Source: Telluria aromaticivorans (GTDB lineage: Bacteria; Pseudomonadota; Gammaproteobacteria; Burkholderiales; Burkholderiaceae_D). From it: DNA of 64,000 bases. The stretch lies in contig NZ_JABAIV010000003.1 of the NCBI RefSeq assembly GCF_013003915.1, forward strand, positions 372,001-436,000. Direction: 5' to 3'. The notes beneath the pieces are model-generated. The model searched no databases and had not been told where the DNA came from. It was given only the letters and a program-made list of their open reading frames with translations. Both the position numbers and the translations under genes were made by a program. Shown here piece after piece: positions 44,212 through 52,461 of the stretch. Numbering within the stretch: the first letter of the stretch is position 1; every line of letters starts with the position of its first letter.

Positions 44212-45473
44212 AGAAGCGCATCGCCGTGCTTGTGCTGGCCGCCGCTGTGGCGGTGGCGCTGGCCCTCGCCTGGCCGCGCGACGAATTCATCGCGTCCACC
44301 TCGCCCGCGGCCTGGGTGGCCACACCTGAGAACATCGCGCGCGGGGCCTACCTGGCGCGCGCCGGCGACTGCGTGGCCTGCCACACCGTGCGCGGCGGCC
44401 CGGAATATGCCGGCGGCCGCGCGCTCGACACGCCTTTCGGCCGCCTGTACGGCCCCAACCTGACGCCCGACCGCGAGACCGGTATCGGCGACTGGACCGC
44501 CGACGAATTCTGGAACGCCCTGCACAACGGTCGCGCCCCCGACGGCCGCCTGCTCTACCCGGCCTTCCCGTACACGAACTACACCAGGGTATCGCGCCCG
44601 GATGCCGATGCGCTGTTCGCCTACCTGCGCAGCCTGCCGCCCGTGCGCCAGCCGAACAAGCCACACGAACTGGACTTCCCCTACAACCAGCAGGCCATGC
44701 TGGCCGGCTGGCGCCTGCTTTACTTCAAGCCGGCGGCTTTTACGCCGCAGCCTGCGCGCGGCGCCGAATGGAACCGCGGCGCCTACCTGGTCGAGGGACT
44801 GGGCCACTGCAGCGCTTGCCACAGCACCCGCAACCGCCTGGGCGCCAGCGGCGACACCCTGTCGGGCGGCCTGATGCCAAGCATCGGCTGGTACGCCCCC
44901 TCGCTGACCTCCGGCGCCGAAGCGGGACTCGGGGACTGGGACCAGGAACACATCGTGGCGCTGCTGCAGACCGGTATCTCGCCACGCGGCACGGCCACCG
45001 GCCCGATGGCCGAAGTGGTGGCGCGCAGTTTGCAGCACCTGTCGACGGGCGACGTCGGGGCGATGGCCACCTACCTGAAATCGCTGCCCCCGAACGCGGA
45101 AGCGGCTCCGGACAGCGCGCCGCCGCCAGGCAAGCAGTTGCTGGAAGAAGGCCGGCGCCTGTACGGCAGCTTTTGCGTGGACTGCCACGGCGCAGACGGC
45201 AAGGGCAAGCCGCCGGCCTACCCGCCGCTGGCCGGTAACCGCGCCGTGACGCTAACGCCGGCCGTGAACGCGATCCGGATCGTGCTCAATGGCGGCTTCC
45301 CGCCGGGGACGAAGGGCAACCCGCGCCCGTTTGGCATGCCGCCATACAGCCACGAGTTGAACGATGCGCAGGTGGCGGCGGTCTTGACCTATGTGCGTGC
45401 CAGCTGGGGCAATGCGGCGCCGCCGCTAGCGGCGCCTGACGTCAACCGCTACCGCAGCGTGCCGCTGGACTGA
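44208..45473 (+). CDS. Triheme cytochrome c (alcohol dehydrogenase cytochrome-subunit type)
   Basis: The protein has 421 residues, an N-terminal membrane anchor or signal (MKKRIAVLVLAAAVAVALAL) and three heme motifs: CVACH (about 54), CSACH (about 201) and CVDCH (about 323). The three-domain pattern with GPNLTPDRETGIGDWTADEF and GISPRGTATGPMAEVV is that of cytochrome subunits of membrane-bound alcohol, aldehyde or gluconate dehydrogenases. No such dehydrogenase lies in the window. Two pieces of this gene recur as a scar at 51708-51906. Confidence 0.9.
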   Translation: MKKRIAVLVLAAAVAVALALAWPRDEFIASTSPAAWVATPENIARGAYLARAGDCVACHTVRGGPEYAGGRALDTPFGRLYGPNLTPDRETGIGDWTADEFWNALHNGRAPDGRLLYPAFPYTNYTRVSRPDADALFAYLRSLPPVRQPNKPHELDFPYNQQAMLAGWRLLYFKPAAFTPQPARGAEWNRGAYLVEGLGHCSACHSTRNRLGASGDTLSGGLMPSIGWYAPSLTSGAEAGLGDWDQEHIVALLQTGISPRGTATGPMAEVVARSLQHLSTGDVGAMATYLKSLPPNAEAAPDSAPPPGKQLLEEGRRLYGSFCVDCHGADGKGKPPAYPPLAGNRAVTLTPAVNAIRIVLNGGFPPGTKGNPRPFGMPPYSHELNDAQVAAVLTYVRASWGNAAPPLAAPDVNRYRSVPLD

Positions 45474-45492
45474 TGGCCAGGCGGCGGTTGTA

Positions 45493-45912
45493 CTACACGG
45501 TCGCGCCGTGGGCCCGCTCGCGCATGCCGTCGATCGTATCGATCACGTCGCGCACGCGGAAGGGCTTGATCAGGATGCGGCTGATGTCGCTCGCCCGCAG
45601 CAATTGCAAGAGTGTGGTATCGCAGGACCCGACCAGCACTGCGATCGGGATGTCGGCGGGGCTTGCGCAGCGGCCCAGCCGGATCTGGTGGACCAGGGTG
45701 AGTCCTTCACAGGTGTCGCCCTGCGGCGGCCTCTCGAGCGCGATCACCGCGCCATCGAAGCGGCGCAGTTCACATACCTGCTGCGCCGTCTGGTAGGTGG
45801 CGGCTTCGGTCACGTCGGCCGTCCCGAGGCCGCGCACGGTCAGCGAGACAGTCCGCCGCAACAGGTTGGAGGGCTCGACCAGCAGGATGCCGAAGTGCCT
45901 GTCCTTATTCAT
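45493..45912 (-). CDS. Degenerate response-regulator receiver domain protein
   Basis: A single 139-residue receiver-like domain. The beta 1 strand ILLVEPSN has one acidic residue where two are usual. At the phospho-acceptor position (RRFDGAVIALERPP) Glu60 stands in place of Asp. The signal-switch lysine is kept (ILIKPF, Lys116), with Ser96 in VLVGS. A D-to-E change often mimics phosphorylation, so this may be a constitutively signalling or non-phosphorylated pseudo-receiver. It overlaps the GAF gene upstream by eight bases. No output domain is present. Confidence 0.78.
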   Translation of the reverse strand: MNKDRHFGILLVEPSNLLRRTVSLTVRGLGTADVTEAATYQTAQQVCELRRFDGAVIALERPPQGDTCEGLTLVHQIRLGRCASPADIPIAVLVGSCDTTLLQLLRASDISRILIKPFRVRDVIDTIDGMRERAHGATV

Positions 45913-46408
45913 CGACCAGCGCCTGTGGCGACATCAGCTCGATTACTACCAGGTCGCGCAGGCTTTTCAGGATGGCCTGTTCGACCGGGTCGAGTACGCG
46001 TGGAACGGTATCGATGAGGCACAGCGTCCCGATCACCAGGCCGTCCCGGCACATCAAGGGGGCGCCGGCGTAGAAGCGGATCCGCGGCCCCCCGGAGACC
46101 AGCGGGTTATCGTGGAAGCGCGCATCCAGAAGGGCATCGGGCACCACCAGCAGCTCGCTGCTCCCCAGCGCATGGCTGCAGAAGGACATGTCGCGCGGCG
46201 TCTCGCAGGCGTCGATCCCGACCCGCGCCTTGAACCACTGCCGGTTGCTATCGACCAGGCTGATCAGGCAAATCGGCACATTGAACTCGCTTGACGCGAA
46301 CTCGACGATCTTGTCCAGCCGGCGCTCGGGGGGCGTATCGAGCAGGAGCAGTTCATACAGCAAGGCAAGGCGGTCGGCCTCGTTGTCGGGCATGGGGGGC
46401 GTGATCAT
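45905..46408 (-). CDS. GAF domain-containing protein
   Basis: The 167-residue protein starts MITPPMPDNEADRLALLYEL, with the LLDTPPERRLDKIVEFAS linker usual in front of GAF sensors, then CLISLVDSNRQWFKARVGID, SFCSHAL, and the end of the fold AGAPLMCRDGLVIGTLCLID. It has no enzymatic or DNA-binding output. It is coupled by overlap to a pseudo-receiver, which suggests a two-piece sensing module. The ligand is unknown. Confidence 0.85.
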   Translation of the reverse strand: MITPPMPDNEADRLALLYELLLLDTPPERRLDKIVEFASSEFNVPICLISLVDSNRQWFKARVGIDACETPRDMSFCSHALGSSELLVVPDALLDARFHDNPLVSGGPRIRFYAGAPLMCRDGLVIGTLCLIDTVPRVLDPVEQAILKSLRDLVVIELMSPQALVDE

Positions 46409-46582
46409 GGTGGCTGGCTTGAGGTGATTTGCTTCACCATAGCCTATTTTTGTCCTGTTCACTATCAAACGAGGCCTCCCCGTTCACGCCGCGCCGGTCC
46501 CGTATCGAAAACCGGCGGATTTCACCTTGATTTCACCGGCGCTGCCCTACCGTGCGTGTTCATCCACGTTAAAGAGTACGCC

Positions 46583-48370
46583 TTGAACGCCCTGATCCTC
46601 CTGCTGGCCCTCCTGCTGTTTTCGCCGCAGCTGCACGCGGCGCCCGACCTGGTGCCCCAGATAGCCACCCTGCTGCGCGAGCAGGGCCTCGAGGGCGCCG
46701 TATGGACCACGCTCGACGCGCACGGCGCGGCCGGCGCCAGCGACGCAGGCAGCAGCAACAGCAGCAACAGGCCGATGCGGGTGGACCACCGGGTGCAGGT
46801 CGGCTCGGTGGCCAAGACCGTACTCGCGGCCGGGCTGCTGCGCCTTGTGAGCCAGGGACGTCTGGGACTGGACACGCCGGTGTCCGCGCTGCTGCCAGGC
46901 ATGGCCTTCGACAACCAGTGGGAAGCGAGCGACCCAGTGCGCATCCGCCACCTGCTCGATCACAGCGCCGGCCTGGACGACGCCCGCTTGTGGCAGGTCT
47001 TCAGCATGCAGCCGAAGGCGGATACGCCGCTCGCCGCTGCCTTCCCGCCCGGCCGCGGCCTGCTGCGCGTGCGCCACCGGCCAGGCACGCGTTTTTCCTA
47101 CTCCAACATGGGCTATACGCTGCTCGGCATGGTCATCGAGCGCATCGCCGGCCAGCCTTACGAGCGCTACCTGGACGCAGCACTGCTGGCCCCCTTGGGC
47201 ATGCACGACAGCAGCTTCGGCTTCGTGACGCAGGCCGGCGACCCGGGCCTGGCCATGGGGCATGTCGAGTACGGCGTCGTCCATCCCGCCCTGCCGTCTT
47301 ACCTGCGCCCGGCCGGGCAGTTCACGACCACCGCTGCCGACATGGGCCGCTTCGCGCGCTTCCTGATGGGCGACGGCAGCATTGGGGGCGCACCCTTTAT
47401 CGATCCGCAGCTGCTGCGCCGGATGGGCGAACCGCACGCGACCGAGGCGGCACGCGCGGGCCTGCAGGTCGGCTATGGCCTGGGCCTGCGCAAGCTCGAC
47501 CGCCATGGCGCACTCGCCAAATGCCACAGCGGGAACACCATCGGCTTCCGGGCCATGCTCTGCCTGTTCCCCGATACGCAGCAGGGCTTCTTCATCGCCA
47601 TCAATACCGACAGCGAAACCGCCGACTACGGCCGGCTCGACGCCCTGCTGGTCCGGGCGCTCCAGCCCGCGGCCAGGCTGCCGGCGGCACTGCCGTCGCC
47701 CGCTTTCGATTCCCGCGCCTGGGAAGGCTTCTACATTCCCGCGCCGAACCGCTTCGACAGCATGCGCTTCATCGACACGGTGGCCAACTTCCTGCATGTG
47801 AGCCGCGAAGGAAACAGCCTGCGCCTGAAGCCCTTCCAGTCCGCGGCGCTCGAGCTGCGCCACGTAGGCAGTGGGCTGTTCCGGGTGCGGGACAAACTGC
47901 TGGCCTCCCACGTGCTGCTGGTCTCGGCCGACGGAGAACGCATCGTCACGAGCGGTACGCAAAGCTACAAGAAAGTGCCGCTGATATACCTGCTGTCACT
48001 GTGGGCCAGTGTGCTGGCCGGTGTGCTGGGACTGGCTTACGTCATCGTCGCAGGCATCGCCCGCATTAGCCTGCGAAGGCTGTCGTGGCAGGATCCGCTG
48101 GCGGCGCCCATCGCCGGCGTCCTGGCCCTGCTGCTGCCGCTCCCCTTTTTCTACCGCCAGTCCTTCATTCAGCTGGGCGACCTGACCCTGGCCAGCGGCC
48201 TGCTGGCAGCCGTCACCGCCGCCTTGCCGGTGACGATGTGCATCGGGCTCGCCATCGCCCAAGGCCGGAAAGCGTGGAGGAGCGTGGAGACAGCCGCCAT
48301 GCTGACCGTCCTGCAATGCTGCCTGGTGCTGGCGGATTGGCGCATGCTGCCGCTGCGCCTGTGGGCTTGA
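46583..48370 (+). CDS. Membrane serine hydrolase of the beta-lactamase/PBP class C family
   Basis: The protein has 595 residues from a TTG start behind AAAGAG; this start gives a clean signal peptide (MNALILLLALLLFSPQLHA). The catalytic S-x-x-K is VGSVAKTV, the Y-x-N is FSYSNMGYT, and KCHSGNTIGF fits the third H/K-x-G motif. After the hydrolase domain (to about residue 350) comes a beta-rich region, then four hydrophobic C-terminal segments (SLWASVLAGVLGLAYVIVAG onward) anchoring it in the membrane. Such proteins act as D,D-peptidases, esterases or, rarely, beta-lactamases. A fragment of its 3' end lies directly before the blaI operon. Confidence 0.87.
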   Translation: MNALILLLALLLFSPQLHAAPDLVPQIATLLREQGLEGAVWTTLDAHGAAGASDAGSSNSSNRPMRVDHRVQVGSVAKTVLAAGLLRLVSQGRLGLDTPVSALLPGMAFDNQWEASDPVRIRHLLDHSAGLDDARLWQVFSMQPKADTPLAAAFPPGRGLLRVRHRPGTRFSYSNMGYTLLGMVIERIAGQPYERYLDAALLAPLGMHDSSFGFVTQAGDPGLAMGHVEYGVVHPALPSYLRPAGQFTTTAADMGRFARFLMGDGSIGGAPFIDPQLLRRMGEPHATEAARAGLQVGYGLGLRKLDRHGALAKCHSGNTIGFRAMLCLFPDTQQGFFIAINTDSETADYGRLDALLVRALQPAARLPAALPSPAFDSRAWEGFYIPAPNRFDSMRFIDTVANFLHVSREGNSLRLKPFQSAALELRHVGSGLFRVRDKLLASHVLLVSADGERIVTSGTQSYKKVPLIYLLSLWASVLAGVLGLAYVIVAGIARISLRRLSWQDPLAAPIAGVLALLLPLPFFYRQSFIQLGDLTLASGLLAAVTAALPVTMCIGLAIAQGRKAWRSVETAAMLTVLQCCLVLADWRMLPLRLWA

Positions 48371-49150
48371 GGCGCATAGCGCTTGCAGCCACGTGACACT
48401 TGTCCCTGCGTGCCTCCATCGCAGCACGCACACCGGCTGCGCCACGGCCGGAATGCCGCCCCCCACAAAACCGCTGTGCAATTATGCAGACTCGGCAATG
48501 AATATATGCCTGTGCCGAAGCCAGATCGAATGTGCAGCCACGCTTCGATATCCCGGCGCGTAAAACGATTATAAAGATGAGGTTGCTTTATTTTTATGCG
48601 GCAGTCGCCAGACAATGCGCGCGCCAGTCAAACTGCAAGCCTCCGATGCGCGCGCCATGCTGCCCAAAGTCCACCGTAAACGATTGAATTGGAACGCTTT
48701 TAATATGATTCAAATCGACTGGCACATCGCGCAGCGCCAAAATAAAAGCTTGTTTCTCGATCGAAAGCCTTTTGAGTCTCATAAATTTGTTTTATTTTCC
48801 AGAAATTCGAAGCATCACCAAGAGCAAAAAAAATAACGAAGTGGCGCCTTGTCCACTTGACCATCTATTTAAATGCGAGAAGAATACTTGAACCAAACAA
48901 CGAACTCAATGTCACCGACAAGAGAACGCATTTTGCAATAAAACAATTAAAATAAATTAATTTTCATAAAACTAATAGTTCCAATAATAAACAAGGGGTG
49001 TTCGCGTTTCCAGACGCAAGCAGAGAGACAGTCTACATACTGTCTCTCTGCCACCTGCCAAAATTAGTGGCAGGGCGGCGAAAGCCTGCATTCGGGAACC
49101 AGCCATCAAATGCATCGTCATTTTTATTCCCTTTCTATGTAGGAGGATCC
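48371..49150. other. Long AT-rich intergenic region before the multicopper oxidase
   Basis: No credible gene was found in these 780 bases. The first 35 or so match the sequence before blaI (to about 48405), including GTGACACTTGTC, but the -10 is lost. From about 48580 to 49150 the base composition is much more A/T than the rest of the window. Two nested hairpins lie at 49021-49073. Confidence 0.6.
49021..49073 (+). promoter_or_regulatory. Overlapping hairpins in the multicopper oxidase leader
   Basis: CAGAGAGACAGT-CTACAT-ACTGTCTCTCTG (49021-49050) has perfect 12-base arms. A second inverted repeat, CTGCCAC / GTGGCAG (49048-49054 and 49067-49073), shares three bases with it, so the two cannot both form fully. 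They lie about 80-130 bases before the oxidase ATG. There is no T run. Confidence 0.5.
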
Positions 49151-50863
49151 ATGATGTCCAAGAATAACCTGGCATGCACTTCCAATAGTCGTAGAAACCT
49201 TCTTAAGGGAAGTATTACAGCGGCAAGCGCCGGTCTGGTCAGTGCACAACTGGCTTCCGTATCCGCGTCGGCCGCGGAGAGCAGTCCCAAGACCAGGCCT
49301 TTCGTCGAACGCCTTCCCGTCTACGCACCAAAAACCACGGTGCCGGAGCTATCACCCCCGGCCCAAGCAGTCGCAATGGGAGAAGAATGCGGCCGCCAAG
49401 ATCACCAGCGCTGGGCAGAGTTTTATGCCAGCAAATTCTATGAACTGCATGTTCGCGAGAACATGCATTCCTTTCATCCGGATCTTCCCATACAGCCGAT
49501 CTGGGGCTATGACGGGATATTCCCGGGTCCGACTTTCGTTGCCAAATATGGTGAACCGGTCATTGTCCGGATTTATAATGAGCTCCCGCAAAACCATGTC
49601 GGCTATGGATCGCCGGAAATCAGCACCCATTTGCATAATCTGCATAATGCGTCGGAAAGCGACGGTTTCACGGGCGATTATTACAGCGCGCTCAAATTCG
49701 GCCCGACAATGAGCGCGCCGGGCAAGTACAAGGATCACCTGTACGCTAATTGCCTGGCCGGCTATGACGAGTACCACGAAACCCATGGCGATCCGCGTGA
49801 AGCGCTCGGAACGCTCTGGTATCACGATCACCGGCTGGATTTTACCGCGCCAAATGTTCACCGCGGCTTGTCAGGCTTTTACCTCCTGTTCGACGATATC
49901 GACTCGGGCAATGAATACGATACCAATCCAAAAGCCTTGCGCCTGCCAAGCGGTGTTGGGAAATACGATATTCCGCTGGTGTTCCATGACAAGCAGTTCA
50001 ATGCGAAAGGAATCATGGCTTTCGACTCGTTTAATTCGGATGGGATTCTTGGCGATAAATTCTGCATCAATGGGAAAATCCAGCCCTATTTTGAAGTCGA
50101 AAGACGGAAATACCGATTTCGCCTGCTTGATGGCGGACCTTCCCGGTTCTATGAGTTCTACCTGAGCTACGATGGAAAGGACCAGTCGTTCACCTATATC
50201 GCTAACGACGGCAACCTGCTCGAAGCACCGCTGGTCATGAAAAAGGTCCGGCTCAGCCCGGCCGAGCGTGCCGATATCGTGATCGATTTCGCGGCGTTTC
50301 CCATCGGCGCCCAAGTCTTCCTGGTCAACAAGCTCGAGCAGACCAGTGGCCGCGGACCAACCGGGCAGATCCTGTCCGGAACGCAGTTGCTCCGTTTCGA
50401 TGTCAAGGCTAATCCTCCCGTGGATGACGCCAGCCGCGTTCCAGATAAACTGCGCGAACAACCCCCACTTCCAACGGCTGACGAATTGAAGAGCATGCCG
50501 AAGCGGGTTTGGGAATTCGACCGCGGTAATGGCGGCTGGACGGTCAACGGAAAGCTGTTCAACGTCAAGCAGGTTGCGGCAAAGCCGCGCCTCGGAACGC
50601 AGGAACTCTGGATCCTGCGGGGCAAAGGCAACTGGTCGCATCCCATTCACATCCACTTCGAAGAAGGACGGATCCTTTCCAGGAACGGGAAGGCACCGCC
50701 GATCCATGAGCGCGGTCGCAAGGATGTGTATGTGATCGGACCTGGCGAGGAACTGAGACTGGTCATGAAATTCCGGGACTACACCGGAAAGTACATGATG
50801 CATTGCCACAATTTGACACACGAGGATCACGCAATGATGGTTCGGTGGGATATCGTCACTTGA
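49151..50863 (+). CDS. Tat-exported multicopper oxidase
   Basis: A 570-residue oxidase starting at the first of two ATGs behind AGGAGG. The leader has a twin-arginine motif (SRRNLLKGSI), as expected for folded copper enzymes. Copper-binding blocks are HLHNLHNASESDG, LWYHDHRLD, HPIHIHFEEG and MMHCHNLTHEDHAMM, which supplies the His-Cys-His of the trinuclear site and the type 1 ligands. The pattern is of the bilirubin oxidase/CotA group; substrate and role (phenol, bilin or metal oxidation) are open. Codon use is visibly AT-richer than its neighbours, and with the SCO gene it looks transferred. Confidence 0.9.
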   Translation: MMSKNNLACTSNSRRNLLKGSITAASAGLVSAQLASVSASAAESSPKTRPFVERLPVYAPKTTVPELSPPAQAVAMGEECGRQDHQRWAEFYASKFYELHVRENMHSFHPDLPIQPIWGYDGIFPGPTFVAKYGEPVIVRIYNELPQNHVGYGSPEISTHLHNLHNASESDGFTGDYYSALKFGPTMSAPGKYKDHLYANCLAGYDEYHETHGDPREALGTLWYHDHRLDFTAPNVHRGLSGFYLLFDDIDSGNEYDTNPKALRLPSGVGKYDIPLVFHDKQFNAKGIMAFDSFNSDGILGDKFCINGKIQPYFEVERRKYRFRLLDGGPSRFYEFYLSYDGKDQSFTYIANDGNLLEAPLVMKKVRLSPAERADIVIDFAAFPIGAQVFLVNKLEQTSGRGPTGQILSGTQLLRFDVKANPPVDDASRVPDKLREQPPLPTADELKSMPKRVWEFDRGNGGWTVNGKLFNVKQVAAKPRLGTQELWILRGKGNWSHPIHIHFEEGRILSRNGKAPPIHERGRKDVYVIGPGEELRLVMKFRDYTGKYMMHCHNLTHEDHAMMVRWDIVT

Positions 50864-50911
50864 ACCGGCGCAAGCTGGATACGGATATTCGTTCAGAACA
50901 GGGGAAAAAGA

Positions 50912-51511
50912 ATGAATGCGAAACGTTCGACCTTACTTACGTTACTGGCCAGCGCCGCGACATCGGCGGTATCGGCCACCACCGTGGCATGGGAAGCGGA
51001 GCGCCGATCGGCGGACACTTTCCGCGGACACTACTTTACCAATGCATCATTTGTCGACCACACCGGCAGGCACGTCAAATTCTACGACAATATCATTCAG
51101 GACAAGGTCGTGGTCGTCAACATGATGTACACCGCCTGCACCAGCGTCTGTCCGAGCAATACGGCCAACCTCCTGAATGTACAGCGGGCCTTGGGTAACA
51201 GGATGGGGCGCGACGTCCACATGGTCTCCCTCAGCCTGCTCCCGGAACTGGATTCCCCTTCCGCCCTGCGAGCCTATATGCAGCGCTATGGCGTCGGCCC
51301 CGGCTGGACCTTCCTGACCGGGACACGCGGCAACACCGACATCGTACGGCGCAGGCTGGGCTTTTATGACAGCGATCCCGCCGCCGATGCCGACCTTTTC
51401 CGGCATACGGGGATGGTCAGTATCGGCAACGACAAGATCGACCGCTGGTGCATGATGCCCGCCCTGACCGCGGCCGACCAGATTGTCCGCTCGATCGAGG
51501 AAATCGCCTGA
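50912..51511 (+). CDS. SCO1/SenC family copper-binding protein
   Basis: The protein has 199 residues and an N-terminal signal (SAATSAVSATTVAWEAE region). The thioredoxin-like copper site is YTACTSVCPSN (C-x3-C-P), with the partner histidine in FRHTGMVSIGN. SCO proteins deliver copper or keep thiols reduced during metallation of copper enzymes. Its location 48 bases after the multicopper oxidase suggests that it serves that enzyme rather than cytochrome oxidase, whose genes are absent here. Confidence 0.9.
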   Translation: MNAKRSTLLTLLASAATSAVSATTVAWEAERRSADTFRGHYFTNASFVDHTGRHVKFYDNIIQDKVVVVNMMYTACTSVCPSNTANLLNVQRALGNRMGRDVHMVSLSLLPELDSPSALRAYMQRYGVGPGWTFLTGTRGNTDIVRRRLGFYDSDPAADADLFRHTGMVSIGNDKIDRWCMMPALTAADQIVRSIEEIA

Positions 51512-51707
51512 GCGCGGCCAGTCAGCCGAGGCGCCTGGCGCCAATCCGCATCCCGGAGATTTACCGGGAGCGGCTCCTCTTCCCGCCAGTTTCGCCGCCG
51601 TCCGGATGACGCTGACACCTCGGCATCAATCGCATCATCCTGAACAGGACAGTGGACGCACTCGTCCGGGACAGATTACGCCAGCCGTGAACGTCCTGTC
51701 GCCCGCC

Positions 51708-51906
51708 GACCTCCGGCGCCGAAGCGGGACTCGGGGACTGGAACCAGGAAAACATCGTGGCGCTGCTGCAGACCGGCATCTCGCCGCGCGGCACGGCCAC
51801 CGGCCCGATGGCTGAAGGCAAGTGCAAGTCGCCGGCCTATCCGCCGTTGGCCGGAAACCGCGCAGTGACGCTGACGCCGGCCGTGAACGCGATCCGGATC
51901 GTGCTC
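51708..51906 (+). pseudogene. Scar of the triheme cytochrome c gene (two fused fragments)
   Basis: Bases 51708-51817 match 44906-45015 of the intact cytochrome gene, and 51817-51906 match 45198-45287, joined with loss of 182 bases. Similarity is high, with scattered substitutions. There is no start and only the third heme region's neighbourhood is kept. It is a remnant of a duplicated copy. The stretch 51512-51707 before it holds nothing I recognise. Confidence 0.85.
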
Positions 51907-52050
51907 GCCAGGCCGGAAAGCCTGGAGGAGCGTGGAGACAGCCGCCATGCTGGCCGTCCTGCAATGCTGCCTGGTGCTGGCGGACGCCTGCTGCCGCTGC
52001 GCCTGTGGGCTTGAGCTGCATACGGCTTGCCGTCATGTGACACTTGTCGT
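51907..52050 (+). pseudogene. Scar of the serine hydrolase 3' end
   Basis: About 140 bases match 48260-48405, covering the last codons of the serine hydrolase (GGCCGGAAAG onward), its stop, and about 35 bases beyond, with a small internal deletion near 51985. It directly follows the cytochrome scar with loss of about 3 kb relative to the intact copy. It runs into the blaI promoter, which shows that such a hydrolase gene once lay immediately upstream of blaI. Confidence 0.85.
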
Positions 52051-52055
52051 ATGAT
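52027..52055 (+). promoter_or_regulatory. blaI promoter with an embedded palindromic operator
   Basis: TTGCCG (52027-52032) and TATGAT (52050-52055) are exactly 17 bases apart. Between and partly over them lies the imperfect palindrome ATGTGACA-CT-TGTCGTAT (52035-52052; core GACA/TGTC). This placement would let BlaI block RNA polymerase. Transcription would begin near 52062, 23 bases before the ATG. Confidence 0.65.
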
Positions 52056-52084
52056 TGCGTCACCAGTCACACAACGAGGCCAAC

Positions 52085-52459
52085 ATGTCCATTCCTTCCG
52101 TTACCGAACTGACGCTGCTGAAATGCCTGTGGCGGCAACAGCCCCTGTCCGCCCGCGAACTCCACGAGCAGGCGGAGCCGGAGCTGCAGTGGTCGTATTC
52201 GTCCACCCGCAAGACGCTCGAGCGGATGGTGGAAAAGCAGATGGTCACCCTCAAGGCGGCACATGGCGTGAATGTGTACACCGCCGCCGTCGACAAGATC
52301 GGGACCCTGGCCGCCTTCACCCGCGATTTCGGGCGCCGCGTGATGGAGATGGACGCGCCGCTGCCGGTCAATATGTTCACCGGATCGAAGCTCGTGAATC
52401 CTGCCGAGCTGGCCGAGCTGGAGCAGCTGCTGCAAGACTGGCCCGACGCCAAGGAGTGA
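52085..52459 (+). CDS. BlaI/MecI/CopY family transcriptional repressor
   Basis: A 124-residue winged-helix repressor. SVTELTLLKCLWRQQPLSAR and YSSTRKTLERMVEKQMVTLK are the DNA-binding helices and wing of the family; the C-terminal part (NPAELAELEQLLQDW) is the dimerisation helix. In BlaI/MecI systems the repressor is inactivated when a membrane M56 sensor protease is triggered. The sensor gene follows three bases later. A palindrome overlaps the promoter, consistent with autoregulation. The ATG at 52085 gives the standard N-terminus. Confidence 0.92.
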   Translation: MSIPSVTELTLLKCLWRQQPLSARELHEQAEPELQWSYSSTRKTLERMVEKQMVTLKAAHGVNVYTAAVDKIGTLAAFTRDFGRRVMEMDAPLPVNMFTGSKLVNPAELAELEQLLQDWPDAKE

Positions 52460-52461
52460 AC

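Noticed and set aside
46424..46582. Upstream extension of the serine hydrolase
   Set aside because: The open frame continues, but the TTG at 46583 has an AAAGAG ribosome site and gives a clean signal peptide; the extension has neither.
48381..48410. A second BlaI-controlled promoter after the serine hydrolase
   Set aside because: The palindrome core is present but the -10 equivalent reads CCTGCG and no gene follows; it is the remnant of the former blaI junction.
51708..52017. Open frames across the scar that could pass for a new small protein
   Set aside because: The sequence is explained by fragments of the cytochrome and serine hydrolase genes in different frames, with no start signal.
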